Below are positions 1-15,064 of a DNA stretch of 64,000 nucleotides, in pieces. The stretch comes from Hydractinia symbiolongicarpus. Taxonomy: Eukaryota > Cnidaria > Hydrozoa > Anthoathecata > Hydractiniidae. The first letter of the stretch is position 1, and each line of letters begins with the position of its first letter. A model generated the notes under the pieces. The model did not search any database, was not told where the DNA came from, and was given only the letters and a program-made list of their open reading frames with translations. The stretch covers positions 29,237,828 through 29,301,827 of the forward strand of contig NC_079876.1 in the NCBI RefSeq assembly GCF_029227915.1, in the 5' to 3' direction. A program made the translations under genes and the position numbers.

Positions 1-236
1 AGAAACACGAAATGCGATATATAAAGGACGGGCGACCCCGTGGATTTTTCCACGGGTTAACGGCTAGTCTCTATAATAATAGCCGTCGTCTGTCTGTCTC
101 TGTGCAGACCCCCGCTGAGTTAGAAAATCATGTTACGGAAACACGAATATCAAATGCAATATATTTTTATCCACTTTGTTGCGACGGGCGGCTCCGTGGA
201 TTTTTCCACGGGCAACGACTAGTTCTTATGTATTAG
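1..236. repeat. Dispersed hairpin repeat, two units
   Basis: Two related units lie head to tail. Each has a perfect or near-perfect hairpin core (CCCGTGGATTTTTCCACGGG at 37-56, one-base variant at about 192-211) preceded by a GACGGGCG block and followed by GACTAGTC-type sequence. The same family occurs in reverse orientation at 16.1-16.5 kb and as a weaker copy near 19.4-19.6 kb. The open frame across it is only repeat sequence. A non-autonomous transposon or satellite fragment is likely; no transposase is linked to it. Confidence 0.6.
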
Positions 237-239
237 TCA

Positions 240-2622
240 TGTTCAAAAGTTTACGCTCGTGCTTTCTTGTGACATTGTCTGTCTTTTTTTTCTACATTTT
301 TTTTCGTACTATTGATGTCAGTGTATACCAAAAATCAGGTTCTCTTTAAACCTGGTAATTTTCTTTAACTTAACTTTCCCTTGTATCTCTTTTACCTTCT
401 TAATGCATGCTGTTCTGTCTTCGTTTTTACCCATTGTTTTTATATGAATGTCTAAAAGTTCTTATTTGTATTTTTCCATAAATTAGTCAAATATACGAGC
501 AGGTATATACTGATGGATGGATAGTATTATTAAGAAATGGAAGACGTAATTGATACTGAATTCTTTCTTTTTTGCACGTATCTGCATGTATAGGTGATAA
601 CTAAAATATATGTTTCTTAATTTTATACCTAATTATTTTGTCCTTATGATCTATGAAGGAATTTATGCTCAGTTCATTCTTAATCCGCTCTTAACATCTT
701 AACAAAATCTCAATCTTAACGCTCTCATCTTTTTCGGCCAATTTTAAAGTTGGCAAACAGCATCAACCCCTTAAATTTTGCGGCTGCAGAAGTGTCTAGA
801 AGCATAGCTTAGGTAAGCATAGTTTGAATTGTGCTAATCGCACTTTCTAACATGTCTGCTTTAGAAAATAATCCACGTCAAGCCCACGAAGTTCGAGGTA
901 AATAGCCATGCTGACGTCAGCAACAAGTAGTACATTTTGACAGTTTGAATTTAACTCTGATTTGGATCAAATTTCAAATTGCGTGAAAATAGTAGTAACT
1001 ACGGCCTTAAATCAATATCCGTATGTTTGTTCAAAATGGTTGCACGCAGCTTCATTTCGGACACCAAATACCAGTAAATCAAAACTGTGCTAAAGACACA
1101 TCACATAATCTCAGTGGATTGTTTCACTGGCTTACAACTTGTACTGGTAAATCTTATTAAGGATGTGATCGTAAACAACCTAAAGTTTACCGTCTGCTTC
1201 TCGATGACGTCATCTGTAACAACATGACTAAGATAATTTTGTGAAAGTTTATTTCGAGTTCTCTCTTGTAAATAATATAATTGTTGAATAGAGTCGCCTT
1301 TTGATGTGTTGTATTTCTCAAACACGACACACACACACAAACGAAAGCAATTCACATTCAAATTTAAAAATAGATCGCAAGATCATTCACAAAAACAGAA
1401 AATGAAAGAAAAAGAAAAACCTTTTTTATGTCTGCCATAATTTTTCTTTCCGATCAGAAGATTACTTTCTTTCTTTTCTTTTTTTTTGCATAAAAACAAA
1501 AAAAATGGCGTACAGACAGAAACCTATATTTTTACCGTAACCCGACTCCATGTAAACAATTATCGAAAAGTAGTTTTAATAAACGTATATTTCGTCAGTC
1601 ATGAAAAAAGGCCATAGTTATTTTTATATCCTCATAACGATTTTTTTAGCTTTTCATTTTGTTGTTGTTTATAATCTATTTTTACCCATCTTGAAACTGA
1701 TTATACCACGTGACATTGCGCCTCATTTATTGGCCAATTTCCATTCGCGGCAACATAAGTGAAAGATGTCGCCAAGTTTTGACTGTTTTGTTGGAAATAA
1801 GTATGGATACAAAACATATGTGCTGTAGAGAAAAAAGTTTTAATGAAAGAAGGGGGCAGGTGTGAATATGTATGTTTTTATGATCAAAAGTATAATGCTT
1901 TGTGAATTATTAATTGAAGTATTCGTGCGGGAAATTAGTTGAAAACACTTCTGGCAAAATATTGCTTTTTTGAGCGCAAAAATACAATCGCATATTGTGT
2001 TGACCCGGTTTTTATGGATTCATTGAGCAGATATAATGTAATGAGCTATTTTTTTGTTTTTTAATAAAAAAAGAACAAAAATCGTTTTCTTTATTTTATT
2101 TTTTCAATTTATTCTATTTCAAAAAATGAGGGTTTTTTTGTGTAGATAAATAAATTGAGTTCAATTCAGGTCAAATACATAGTCTTTTTTTTAAAAAAAA
2201 TACGAGGTTTAAGATTATAGGAGATTTAAGATTATAGGTTTTGCATAGTGTCCCTGCACTTGCATGTACGTTCTCTCAATTACAAGAACATACCATAAGA
2301 ATATAAGGCTTTTAGCCTGAAATTCCAGACAAATGTAAAGAATATATTTTGATTCTAGAACTTAGTTAAAGAACTCATAAATCCGTTTTTTTTGGTTAAG
2401 AACATCTATAAGCTCAAAATGCTGAACATAAGAACGTTCTATGACTTTTGTACGCGAAGTTTAGTGTTCGTAAGAAAGTGTATTTGTGAAGGAAAAAGTA
2501 CTTTTTATATAAACCGTCATTTTTTGAGAGAAAGTGCGTAGTACTTGAATTTTACACAAATGGTTTCTGATGCCTCAGGCTCAGCATTTTTTTAAAAAAT
2601 ATTCATAGGTAATAATTTTTCT
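240..2622. other. Noncoding stretch, no gene seen
   Basis: AT-rich sequence with many T or A homopolymer runs. No open frame with recognisable protein content, no tRNA-like or transposon ends. It may include regulatory sequence for the ELAV-like gene downstream, but nothing specific is visible. Confidence 0.5.
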
Positions 2623-2630
2623 AACTTTGG

Positions 2631-3414
2631 AATACCGTATTTCCTCCAATAAGCGCCGCCCTCTATTAAGCGCCGCCCTCTAATAAGCGCCGCACCTAAA
2701 ATTCGAATTTCGAAATAAGCGCCGCCCTCTAATAAGCGCCGCACCCTCAAATGCGGCGCCTATTAGAAAATCAAGAGAAAATGAGATTCTCCGCGAAGGA
2801 AAGTAATCGAGTGGATCTTAGAAGGTTGGAAAAAGCTGTCAAGTGAGCTCATGGTGAAATCTTTTAAAACATACGGTTTAAGCCTTCCAGTCGATGGTAG
2901 TGAAGATGACAAGATCCACTGTTTTAAAAAGGAGGGAGCTTGTCCTGATGGGGCATCACGGCTAAGAGAATCCCTGAATATCTTGCAAGAGGAAGAGAGT
3001 CAAATAAATCCTTTTGAGAACATAACAGATTCGGATGTTGAGGATGCATGCGGGCCGTTTCATTTGATTGACTCTGATCAAGAAAGCGACGAAGAAATTG
3101 ATGTTTGAAATTATCTTTGTTATATTTGATAGAAAGAGAACAGGAAAAGACACGATAATTCACCCGTTATTTCTTTCTCGTACGTTACTTACCCCTCTAT
3201 AGAACCCCAAATCTATCAAAAAAACTTTTACTAAGGATAGCATTCAACCAACGGATTGAATTTGAAGAATAGGCAAAAACTTCAGAAACTTGAAATCTGA
3301 AATTTCGAAATAAGCGCCGCCCTCTATTAAGCGCCGCCCTCTAATAAGCGCCGCACCTAAAATCACAAAAATTAAATAAGCGCCGCGGCGCTTATTAGAG
3401 GAAATACGGTATTC
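2631..3414. mobile_element. DNA transposon with AAGCGCCGC termini, deletion derivative
   Basis: The ends are inverted repeats beginning AATACCGTATTTCCTC and continuing into several direct AATAAGCGCCGC blocks, with matching blocks at 3310-3413. AACTTTGG flanks both sides (2623-2630 and 3415-3422), an apparent 8-bp target duplication. Inside is a coding remnant from about 2791 to 3108. The sub-terminal repeats are unusually many and G+C-rich for this window. A non-autonomous copy derived by internal deletion is the simplest reading. Confidence 0.75.
2791..3108 (+). pseudogene. C-terminal fragment of a pogo/CENP-B-type transposase
   Basis: A roughly 105-residue open stretch lies inside the transposon above. 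The part before the methionine at 2851 reads in frame as an I-E-W-I-L-E-G-W segment. It is followed by K-S-F-K-x-x-G-L-S and D-G-S-E-D-D-K-I, the arrangement seen at the end of DDE_1 (pogo/Tigger/Jerky) transposases. The tail is acidic and serine-rich. The DNA-binding half and the catalytic core are absent, so this cannot be an active enzyme. The family call rests on motif recognition only. Confidence 0.5.
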
Positions 3415-3422
3415 AACTTTGG

Positions 3423-6354
<2,932 letters not shown>

Positions 6355-7860
6355 GATATTGGCTAAATCATCTTTTATTTTGAATGTGGGAAGATCTTTT
6401 GTCGTTGTTGTTGCTGTTTTTTTGTGATGTTTTTAAAATAAGAGTTTCAGAGCTGTACTCGAAGTATTAAATTATAATAGTTATTATGGCGCTTAAAGTT
6501 CCCACGTAAAAACTTCATTTTTTTAAGTTGTTGTGTAAATGAGAGAATGTAGAAAGTTTTTCAAATGAAGAACAAAAAACAATAGCTGGAATGAGGCAGC
6601 TTAATGTATAATAGTTTGTATGTAGTGTTAGAGCAAGTTAAAATTATAAATAGTTATACAACGCCCTATCGACGCAAAGGCTTCAAACGCTTTCCAATAC
6701 AGTAGTTTCCCGAGAATACTTACGATGGAGGGTGATTTTTTAGCCTCTGCGTAGAAGGGGTAATATTTTTTGGTTTGGCTTTCAGTTTTTGAATGTTTCG
6801 TAATAATACGTAAATCAAATATTTGTGAAAAGAATTATTTCTAGATTTTAGAATGAACAAAACTCGTTTCCTGTTTGTTGACATGTTAGGGTAATTGCTT
6901 AAAAGCCATCTTTTGAAACCACCTTTTTGGAACTTCGTCATAACATTCATTTTGGCACGGTTTAAAACTCAAAATGCACATTTTGTAGATTCTAAAGTTT
7001 TTTGTAATGACATTTTAAAACTGTCAATGCTATTCGTCGATATAAATCTCCTTTGTACAGATTTTTGTGGTTTGACCCTATTCTGTTGCAATTAGACCGT
7101 GAGTCAAAATTGTTTAAAGAATTTCTCGCTAAACAAATCTACTCTAAGTTCTTTGAAAGTATGACAACTAATTACTTACGTTCTTTCAAAGTATAACACT
7201 TTACTAGTACGTGATCTCATGGCGTATTTTTCTGTCAGCAAACTTTTAAAACTAGGGAATTTTAGCTATTGAGTTAGAAAGTCCACAGGAGGAGTGTTTT
7301 TCTCAAACTTTGATAGAACATATGTTTTTTACTCTGTTTTTCTTATATAAAATATATTGCAGATTTTACAAAAAAGAGGTTTTATTGAAATTTACGCGTC
7401 GTTAAAATTATATGGTACGAAGTAACACAAAAAGAAAAATATATGTTACATATGAAAAAATGAAATGAAATTTTGCGAATATTTTTTCGTCAGTGTTACG
7501 ATATTTATAATATCGAAAGCATTCGACACGCACGAAAAAATATTCGTTAAACTTCTTAATCGTTAGGATTATGGTTGCGTTTTCGTTTTTGTTGTTTTTT
7601 TTATTTCGTTACTTATTTGTTTGTTATTATTATTATGAATTATGATAACGTCATATATCATGAGCATTTTAAAAAACGTATATATATTTATTAAAATGAA
7701 TTTGCTCCTAAGGAGGACGGTGTTACTTTATTACAGTATATATGCAAGGCATTGTGGGACAGGTTCCCATAATGCATTTCGGCAAGGAGAAAATATTTTG
7801 TTCAGTTCTTTGTATGTGGGATTTCCTTTGGAATATATGAAAACTTCTATGAATACCAGG
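6355..7860 (+). other. 3' UTR of the ELAV-like gene and intergenic DNA
   Basis: AT-rich, several short open frames without protein-like composition. The 3' UTR probably occupies the first several hundred bases; its end cannot be fixed from sequence alone. Confidence 0.4.
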
Positions 7861-7892
7861 GTTGGTTTGGCATTTCTCTTTGCCGATATTTT

Positions 7893-7985
7893 GTTACGTT
7901 ACATTTACGAGAAAGTTTCGTTGTTAAGTTACATTTATGAGAAAGTTACGTTTATCTCGTTATATTTACGAGAAAAGTTACGTTT
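7893..7985. repeat. Degenerate short tandem repeat, about 30 bp period
   Basis: Three imperfect copies of a block reading TTACATTTACGAGAAAGTT with variable spacers. Confidence 0.6.
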
Positions 7986-8230
7986 TGTCACGCTCTTTAT
8001 GTTATAATGCACGTTTATGTTTTGGAAAAAGAATTTATTACAGCACAAATTCTCATCGTATAAGAAAAGAATATATTTATGTCGTAAATTAAAAACCTCT
8101 TAGGCAAAAAAAACTTTTTTATTGAACCATGTATGTCGACAATGAACTCGCGTTTTATGTCGACAATATTCCTCTATAGCTTGAAATTGATCTAGAGTTT
8201 AATTATTGACTTTTCAATTGCGCATTTCAT

Positions 8231-8308
8231 GATGGAGGACTTTCATAACATAGTGGAGAACTTTCATAACATAGTGGAGAACTTTCATAACATAGTGGAG
8301 AACTTTTA
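8231..8308. repeat. 21-bp tandem repeat, about 3.5 copies
   Basis: Repeats of GGAGAACTTTCATAACATAGT; the first copy differs by GAC for AAC and the last is cut short. Confidence 0.8.
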
Positions 8309-8309
8309 A

Positions 8310-9535
8310 AACATGATAAAAAGCGCAAATTTTTACAACAAAACGTATGCAATTTTTTTTGTAAGCGTTTAATATAGTTTTTTAGCGAGGATTAGCGATT
8401 TTCTTTCATCTTTATCGCTTTCAAAAAAACAATATTTTAAAAGCATACTTTTATTTTCCATATTACATTTAACTGAATTTCTGTACGCATGCGCGTAAAT
8501 ACAATGATTCAAAAGCATAGCAGATGTTTATTTTATTCTGATTCTTCTCTTCCCTTTAAATGACAGGTGTTTTTAATTATAAAAATCAATCTTTGGGTTT
8601 TCACTGAGTCATGATTCACCTACTATATATATCCCACACAATATTTTTTCGGTAAAATTATTATCTTGAACTTGCTAAAAACAGCCTTTTTAGATTACGT
8701 CAGCACTCGGTAATTGCCGACGCGACCGCTGATATGTTAACAACAAGAAAAACAATTCTCGTTTGAAACGCTGTTATGCTTTCATATCATGAGAACCTTC
8801 TTTGAGACATTTCCGTGCAAACCCTAAAATTTTTAAACATTGACTTTTAAAATGGATAGATTAGCAATATTTCTGATATGAGTTCCTGCTTCTTGTGGGT
8901 TCTTTGTTTCCCCTAAATCGACAATAGTCACGAATTCGAAAAACGGAATTATTTATTGTTGTTCACCTGACCTCTCTTTATATTTGTGGAGGTTTTCTAT
9001 TTTAAAAGTGCGAAACATAAGAAGATAGATCATAAAATATTTTACTGTGTAGTAGCTGTTCTCATAATTCGCACGCAGCAACAGTCTTGTTTCAGGCAAT
9101 AAATAATTAGTTATAAACTTAAACAATTTCTTAGGTTCTTTTATCAAAAAATTAAGAACACCGAAATTTTAAGTTAAAAAAAGGCGTAAAAGTTTTTTTA
9201 CGTTTCGAGCAATTTACAGCTAAATTAAGACAAGGTTGTTCTTTAAAACCTGCTATATTTCAAACAAGTAAAATTATAATCATAAAAAGGTTAACTTTAA
9301 TTTGTCATCACGACTCACTAATCCCAGTTTGTTCATCCTTACTTAATAACAGCACGGTAGCTATATCGTCATAATCAATAAGTCAACTAACGAACTAAAA
9401 AAAGATGGAGGAAGTAATTCATTGGATTGCTATCATTTGCTGTCATGACAACAAATTAATGCTAATCGCTGCTCTTACATACATAAACTGCTAAAAGGAA
9501 AACCCCAGACAAATCAATCAATAAGATCTGACAAT
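8310..9535. other. Noncoding stretch, no gene seen
   Basis: AT-rich; short open frames only. No repeats or transposon ends recognised. Confidence 0.45.
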
Positions 9536-9538
9536 CCA

Positions 9539-9597
9539 ACCTCGTCCCCAGCTTTTCTTGGCTTTATTTCACATTGGGTTCACCTGGGGACGAGACA
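9539..9597. repeat. Foldback with CTCGTCCCCAG ends
   Basis: CTCGTCCCCAG near 9541 and CTGGGGACGAG near 9586 are perfect inverted repeats around a 33-base centre. Single copies of the same end occur near 22430 and 24602, so this is a dispersed family of small hairpin elements. Confidence 0.6.
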
Positions 9598-9663
9598 AAA
9601 AGTCTTATGGCTTACCATTGTATTATGTTGGACTTTGCAAAACGCACTTATAAATTAAAAGAA

Positions 9664-10221
9664 TTAAAAGAAGCTGTTAGTGAGAATCACAATGTAAAAA
9701 GAAATGAATGTGAACCAGCATTTTGACTTTATCCATTTCCAACAATCCAAAGCGTAAAGCGGAAAGCCATATTGTTTTGAATAAACTCTTTGTGATGGTA
9801 GACACTTTGTTTTAATGATACAATATTTGCACTCTGGTTGCAGCATGTTGATAAATATCTCACCAACAAACTCATTGGAATAATATCCGTCAGCCTTTTC
9901 TTCTTTGTATTAGCACTCTAACCTTTGCCATAAATTATCTCGTGAAATGACAGTTAGTTGATACCTAGATATGTCCATGAAATATAACTTCAGCCAATAA
10001 GGCAATCTTTTATTTTCTCCGATCCAACCATGTTTTATTGCCAAGGAATCTTCAAAAGAGAGAGACTGAAACTTTTCTGTATACTCTTTCAGTAACAAAC
10101 GTTCTCGATGCTCTAATTCATCATCAATAGGGACACCTTCTTCATAAGCAAAAAAGTAGTGAAGTGAGGAATTTAAGCATGTAGCAATAAAAGCTTGCCC
10201 AAGAAGAGAGAAGAGGCTATC
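9664..10221 (-). pseudogene. Unrecognised coding relic with one in-frame stop
   Basis: On the minus strand one frame stays open from about 10221 to 9912, meets a stop at 9910-9912, then stays open in the same frame to 9664. The composition is protein-like: alternating hydrophobic and charged residues, a Tyr/Phe-rich segment, and acidic D-D-E-L-E. No methionine start is obvious, so it may be an internal exon or a fragment of a transposon gene. I do not recognise the family. A real exon of a spliced minus-strand gene is an alternative, but no splice sites were assigned. Confidence 0.3.
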
Positions 10222-13145
10222 TAGCTAGCTTTGTAGCTACCACATACCTTGCTACTAAGGTGTCGACGAACCGTTTAAATGTTTCTTTCTGATAGTTAAG
10301 TACTGTTTAAATGTAATAGTTTGTTGACATTATAAACATTCGCTTTTGAGCGATTTAAATATTTACTCAAAAACTTTTTTCGCTGTAATTTTTGTGCAGA
10401 ACAAGGTTTAACATTTCATTAAAAGAAGTCATTATTTTATTTATGCAAGCTTTGCAGAATTACTAATGATTCTCTTCTTTTTAATGAGATAAAATAAACA
10501 TTTTGTCACGGTATAATAAAAATGCTGCGTGACCTGATGACATAAGGTGAGAACTCAGCAAATTTTAAAAATATGCGTGAAATTCTATAATTGATCTGAG
10601 AAAGTAACAGATTAACCTCTTTCTCAGGGCATTTTAAGTTTTTTATTAAATTAACGGATCAGGGGCGAAGAGGCCCTCGGGACGAGGATGTTCAAGCACC
10701 CTAAAATCTTAAAACCAGATCAAAATTTGACCTTAAGAGCACTGAATATCCAGCATTTTCTCTAAAGAAATCCTTTAGCTTTATCCGTATTTATTTTTGT
10801 GAATTTTTACAATGCGCGAAATTCAGTACAGGAATTACAACTTATTGACAGCAATCTTGATAATATTTGTAACGGATTGTAGTAACTCGCTGTGTTTGTT
10901 TTTTTGAACCACTCCCATCCCCAGAAGTTTAAATGTTTGATACGGGTCTTCTGTTTATTCATCTTGGATCAAAGTTTTTTCTTGTGTCTGTGTGAATAGA
11001 AACCATATGAAAAATTATTGGAAAAATGAAAAAGTGTATCTAAATCTATTAATGTTTTAAGAATTAAAATAGCAGATTCTTAAGAGAAAAGAGAGAAAAT
11101 GCAATGGGGAACAAATACTGCAAAGCAAATGCCCTAAAACTCCAGAAGACTGTTTAAAGCTATCCCATCCAACAAACAGTTTCAAAACAGAATAGTGACG
11201 ATATTATTATCGAGAAAATCCTTTGAAAGGTTCTTCCGTAAAAAGGACTCATAGAAAGATCATAATTACTGGACCCACATATAAAGATCTAAAAGAAAAA
11301 AAAATCCCACTTATTGTTCTCCCTGAACTTTTTGGAGCTGGCTGGAAAAAGCTTGGAACTTTATTCGGTCCATCTTAAAACTATATTATAGGAACAATGG
11401 TACATATGTGAGATATATTGGTAAATGTAACCTGCGCCATTAAGTCCCACTCGGCCCATCACATTTTGTAGCGGTTTGGAAGCTAATGTGCAGGTTTATT
11501 TATACCAAAGAAAAGATAAAAGCAGACAATAATGGGCAAACCCTTTTGTTCTTATTTTATTTTGTGCGCAATACCATGTTCCAGCCTCGTGGGTACACAG
11601 TAGTGGTGCCCCGTGTCTTTTAATACATCCATGTGTAAATAATTCCCCAAGGATCTCGAAAATTATTCAAACATCCTAAAATTGACAAACTGATGGAATG
11701 CGCCAATAACTCCGCAATACAGTTAATTCTGAAGCATATCAGCAAATGCGAAAAGTTCAGGGTTCAACCCCGGCCAAATTATCATAAAAACTAAAAACAA
11801 GGCTATATTCTAAAGTTGGATTCTTACTATTAAGAACAAAATGAGAACAAATCAGGCTCAAAAAGGCTAAAACAAAAAAAAACAGCTAGCCTCAAAAGTA
11901 CTTGGCATAAAAATAATACTATAATGGCTAAAGTTGCAAAACATAGAAATAGACAGTTTTATAAAGCACGATCGATTATAAATAGCTTGGTTTTTAATAA
12001 AGAAATTTTTATCATGCCAGTATCGCAAATTTATGAAATTAACATCATAGAGTGCTTTAAAACTGTTTTCAATCAGGATATTGTGTGTTCAGTTTGCAAA
12101 TTGGACAAATAATTAAGAAATGAGCCCGGAAAAAGATTGCGTTTCAATATCAGTTATTTAAGTTCGAAATATTTCACATAATAATTTTCCTGCAAAGCAA
12201 TGATATGAAAAAGTGATCTGACGATTCTATCGCTAACAAAAATAGAATTAGCTAGCTAGTTGAGAGAAAGTAGCTTTAAAAACGACATCAAAAAATCAAA
12301 GATTAACAACTACTAGCTAGCGTTGTTCTCTCCATTCATGGTTTGGTTGTGGGTAATCAACTTCATAAAGGCGCAAGCTATCAGCTCTTTGAACTAGTTC
12401 AATAAGTTCTACACCATCAAATTTCACCCCTGGATCTTTGTCCTTTAAATTCTAACTTTAGGTGGACAAACACAGCCGTTTATCGATTTTTCTTGCAACA
12501 AAACTGTGTTACATGACACAAAGGAAGTATAGTAATTTTCCCTACAAAGCAGCCATTATGTTTTTGTTTTTTTCTCTGACAAGTGCTTAACTCATCACCG
12601 TTCCACCGCGACATGAATACTTTGACGTGTTTTGAACTGCAAGCTACTAGTGTTGGATGAAAAGATGTGACAGTAGGATAAGCTAGTATAATTTATTCTT
12701 CGAAGATTCAAATATCTACCGGCGAGAAAAGCTGCCAAGTTTCTTTATAACAGATTTAAAGCATTTTATTAAACACAGCAAACATAATAGCATTAAAGGT
12801 ATGTTTAGCGAAAAATGTATGCGCTTCTGACATGATTTCAATTTACAATCGTTTTCGTGCATTGCACGTGAGAATTACAAAGCACCAAAAAGATGACAGG
12901 CTCCTTTAGTGACACCCGCTCCTTTAAAGTAACACATTGACAGATAAACAATCTGGGAAAAATAAAATTAATGTGGATGTCAAAAAAGTACACTTGGAAG
13001 ATTACGGTCTTGATTTAGACAAAGGAGAATTTTGAGATTTTACACCATTTCTTATCTATCCCATAATTTACGTGGACTTTCAACATATTGTCCATGCGCA
13101 ATTTGATGCACACAACCATTAAACTGCAAAAAAAGGGCTTTGTTA
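10222..13145. other. Noncoding stretch, no gene seen
   Basis: AT-rich DNA with scattered short frames. An isolated GGTTCAACCCC near 11760 resembles a tRNA B box but has no matching A box or folding arms. Confidence 0.4.
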
Positions 13146-13344
13146 TAATATAACAATAGCGTTCAGTTTATTAGGGCGATATTTTTATTTACCGCCCGCG
13201 GAGTGAAATTTTCAGCCCGACAGTATCATTTACGCCCGATGCGAAATAGAGGGTGTAAATGAGAGTGAAGGGATGAAAATTTCACTTTAAGGGTGAGGTA
13301 AATAAAAATATTGACCGAAAAATAAATGCTATTATTGTCATAAC
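13146..13344. mobile_element. Small palindromic MITE
   Basis: The left part (TAACAATAGC, then a GATATTTTTATTTACC block, then GTGAAATTTTCA) is mirrored on the right in inverted form, with ATGAAAATTTCAC and GGTAAATAAAAATATT leading to GCTATTATTGT. The centre carries CGCCCGATGCG and a short inverted ATTTAC/GTAAAT pair. No coding capacity; about 200 bases. Confidence 0.65.
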
Positions 13345-14680
13345 TTATTTCAATTTCTTTAAAACAAAGTTGTTTTTCTTTTCGTATTTCAAAATTTCCG
13401 AAAGTAGCCGTAACTGTAATTATTATTGAATATTTTTTTTAAGAAAATTAAATTTGAGAAAACTAAAAATCATTTTGCTGCTAATGTTGTTTCTTGCCAG
13501 ATTTTTATGTTTTTTTTTGTCTCCGAGAATCGAAAAACTCGAATAAACTCGAATCGAATAAACAGAAGACATTCTATTGCCGATAACAACATTACAACCC
13601 TGGAAGCGGGCTGTAAATCCATTATCGACCCGCATTTTTGAACGCAACAAAAACCCAGGGCTGACAATTTAAATTAACGCCCGAGAATATAAAATAAAAA
13701 AAAGTGTGGTGACCAGATTCTCTCCATTATTGAAGGTAAACAATCTTTCTCAATTCTGCTCTCGATCTTTTGTATGTTTGCTTTATTCTTTAAGAATTTC
13801 ATATTTTATACTTTTTATATTAATTGCAATTACTTATATATATACTAACGTTTTAATAGTAATTGGACTGCTTATAATAATATAGTATCGATATAGTCTT
13901 TACAATAACAATAATGAATAAATTCAATATCTCTTAAGGAAAGTAATGTTTTGAATTTCGCGAATCCAAATTAAGATTTAACCCGTGGCTTTATACACAC
14001 AAAAACACAAGAATTAGAAGCAGTTTGGTGAGTGATGTAAATATTTTCATGGCAAAGAAAAAGTAACGCTATTTCCCATTGTTCAGAAATGTTAAAAATT
14101 TGTGTTGTTTCTAAACTTAACAACAGCAACAATCTTTCCACATAACTTCTGATTAATCCAGCCTTAAGTACTCTTTTAAGTGTATGTTGTGCTGATTAGC
14201 CTGCACTTTTGTGCTCCTTTGGTCCAGGCTAGTAATTGTACAATCCCTTTTATTCGTTCCATTATTTATTTTTATTTCATTATTTTCGCTGAGTATTTTC
14301 TCTATAAGCAAAACCACCATAGGTAACTTTCTCTTAAATTTCAGCACCTATCACTGTTTGGTCCTTATTTGATGCAGGAGGTTCCCAAATGAACAAAAGA
14401 GCATTAATAACTGTATTATAGTTAATTCTCAATGATTGAATGACATTGATGGCGTATGGATACCGTATTGATAGCTTTTAGATGGTGTATGGTTACGACA
14501 ATATGCCACTTTCCATTCTTCCTCTAAATCCTTATTTTTTATCTTTTGTTACTGCTTCACTTCTCTAAACGAGGAAGGAAGTTTTGATTTATAAGTGGTT
14601 GTCTTTTTCGAACATTGCACTATCAATTTCAATTTCATCGGGCGTTGTTGTTATTTGACACCCTTGGACTTTACCTTACC
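13345..14680. other. Noncoding stretch, no gene seen
   Basis: Overlapping short frames near 13.4-13.7 kb are open on both strands but show no protein signature and are phased by low-complexity AT sequence. Confidence 0.4.
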
Positions 14681-14683
14681 GCC

Positions 14684-14737
14684 CTCCAGTGTCATTTATG
14701 CCTTATGCGAAGCAGGAGGCATTAATGACACTGGAGT
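14684..14737. repeat. Hairpin related to the MITE at 13.2 kb
   Basis: CCAGTGTCATTTATGCC on the left pairs with GGCATTAATGACACTGG on the right around a TTATGCGAAGCAGGA centre. The loop and the CGCCC/ATTTA context resemble the centre of the element at 13146-13344. Confidence 0.6.
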
Positions 14738-14879
14738 AACACAGTAGTAATCATCAAGTAACAAAAGTAACCATACTTTATGTTAAAAAATAAAATATAT
14801 ATTCTCGCGTGTTACTCGATTATTTTGTTAAGAAATTCTCCAAACAACTTATGTTCACTCTTTGGTTACTCGTAAATAA

Positions 14880-15060
14880 CTCGTAGGTGGCTCGTTGATG
14901 ACTTAGTTGGTGACTCATTGGTGACTCGTTGGTGACTTGTTGGTGACTCGTTGGTGACTCGTTGGTGACTCGCTGGTGACTCGTTGGTGACTTGTTGGTG
15001 ACTCGTTGGTGACTCGTTGGTGACTCGTTGGTGACTTGTTGGTGGCTCATTGGTTACTCG
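14880..15060. repeat. 11-bp minisatellite (GTTGGTGACTC)n
   Basis: About 16 copies of GTTGGTGACTC with point variants (GACTT, GCTGG, GGCTC). The minus strand gives an open frame that translates as a Ser/His/Gln/Thr-rich repeat, which is a by-product of an 11-bp unit and not a gene. Confidence 0.9.
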
Positions 15061-15064
15061 TCGT

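Noticed and set aside
12-236. 74-codon open frame at the window start
   Set aside because: Lies wholly within the dispersed hairpin repeat.
11752-11775. Possible tRNA or SINE from a GGTTCAACCCC word
   Set aside because: No A box or pairing arms at the right distance.
13423-13667. Overlapping open frames on both strands
   Set aside because: Short, mutually overlapping and low-complexity; no motif supports either.
14820-15050. Ser/His/Gln/Thr repeat protein on the minus strand
   Set aside because: It is a translation of the 11-bp minisatellite; no start context or flanking coding sequence.
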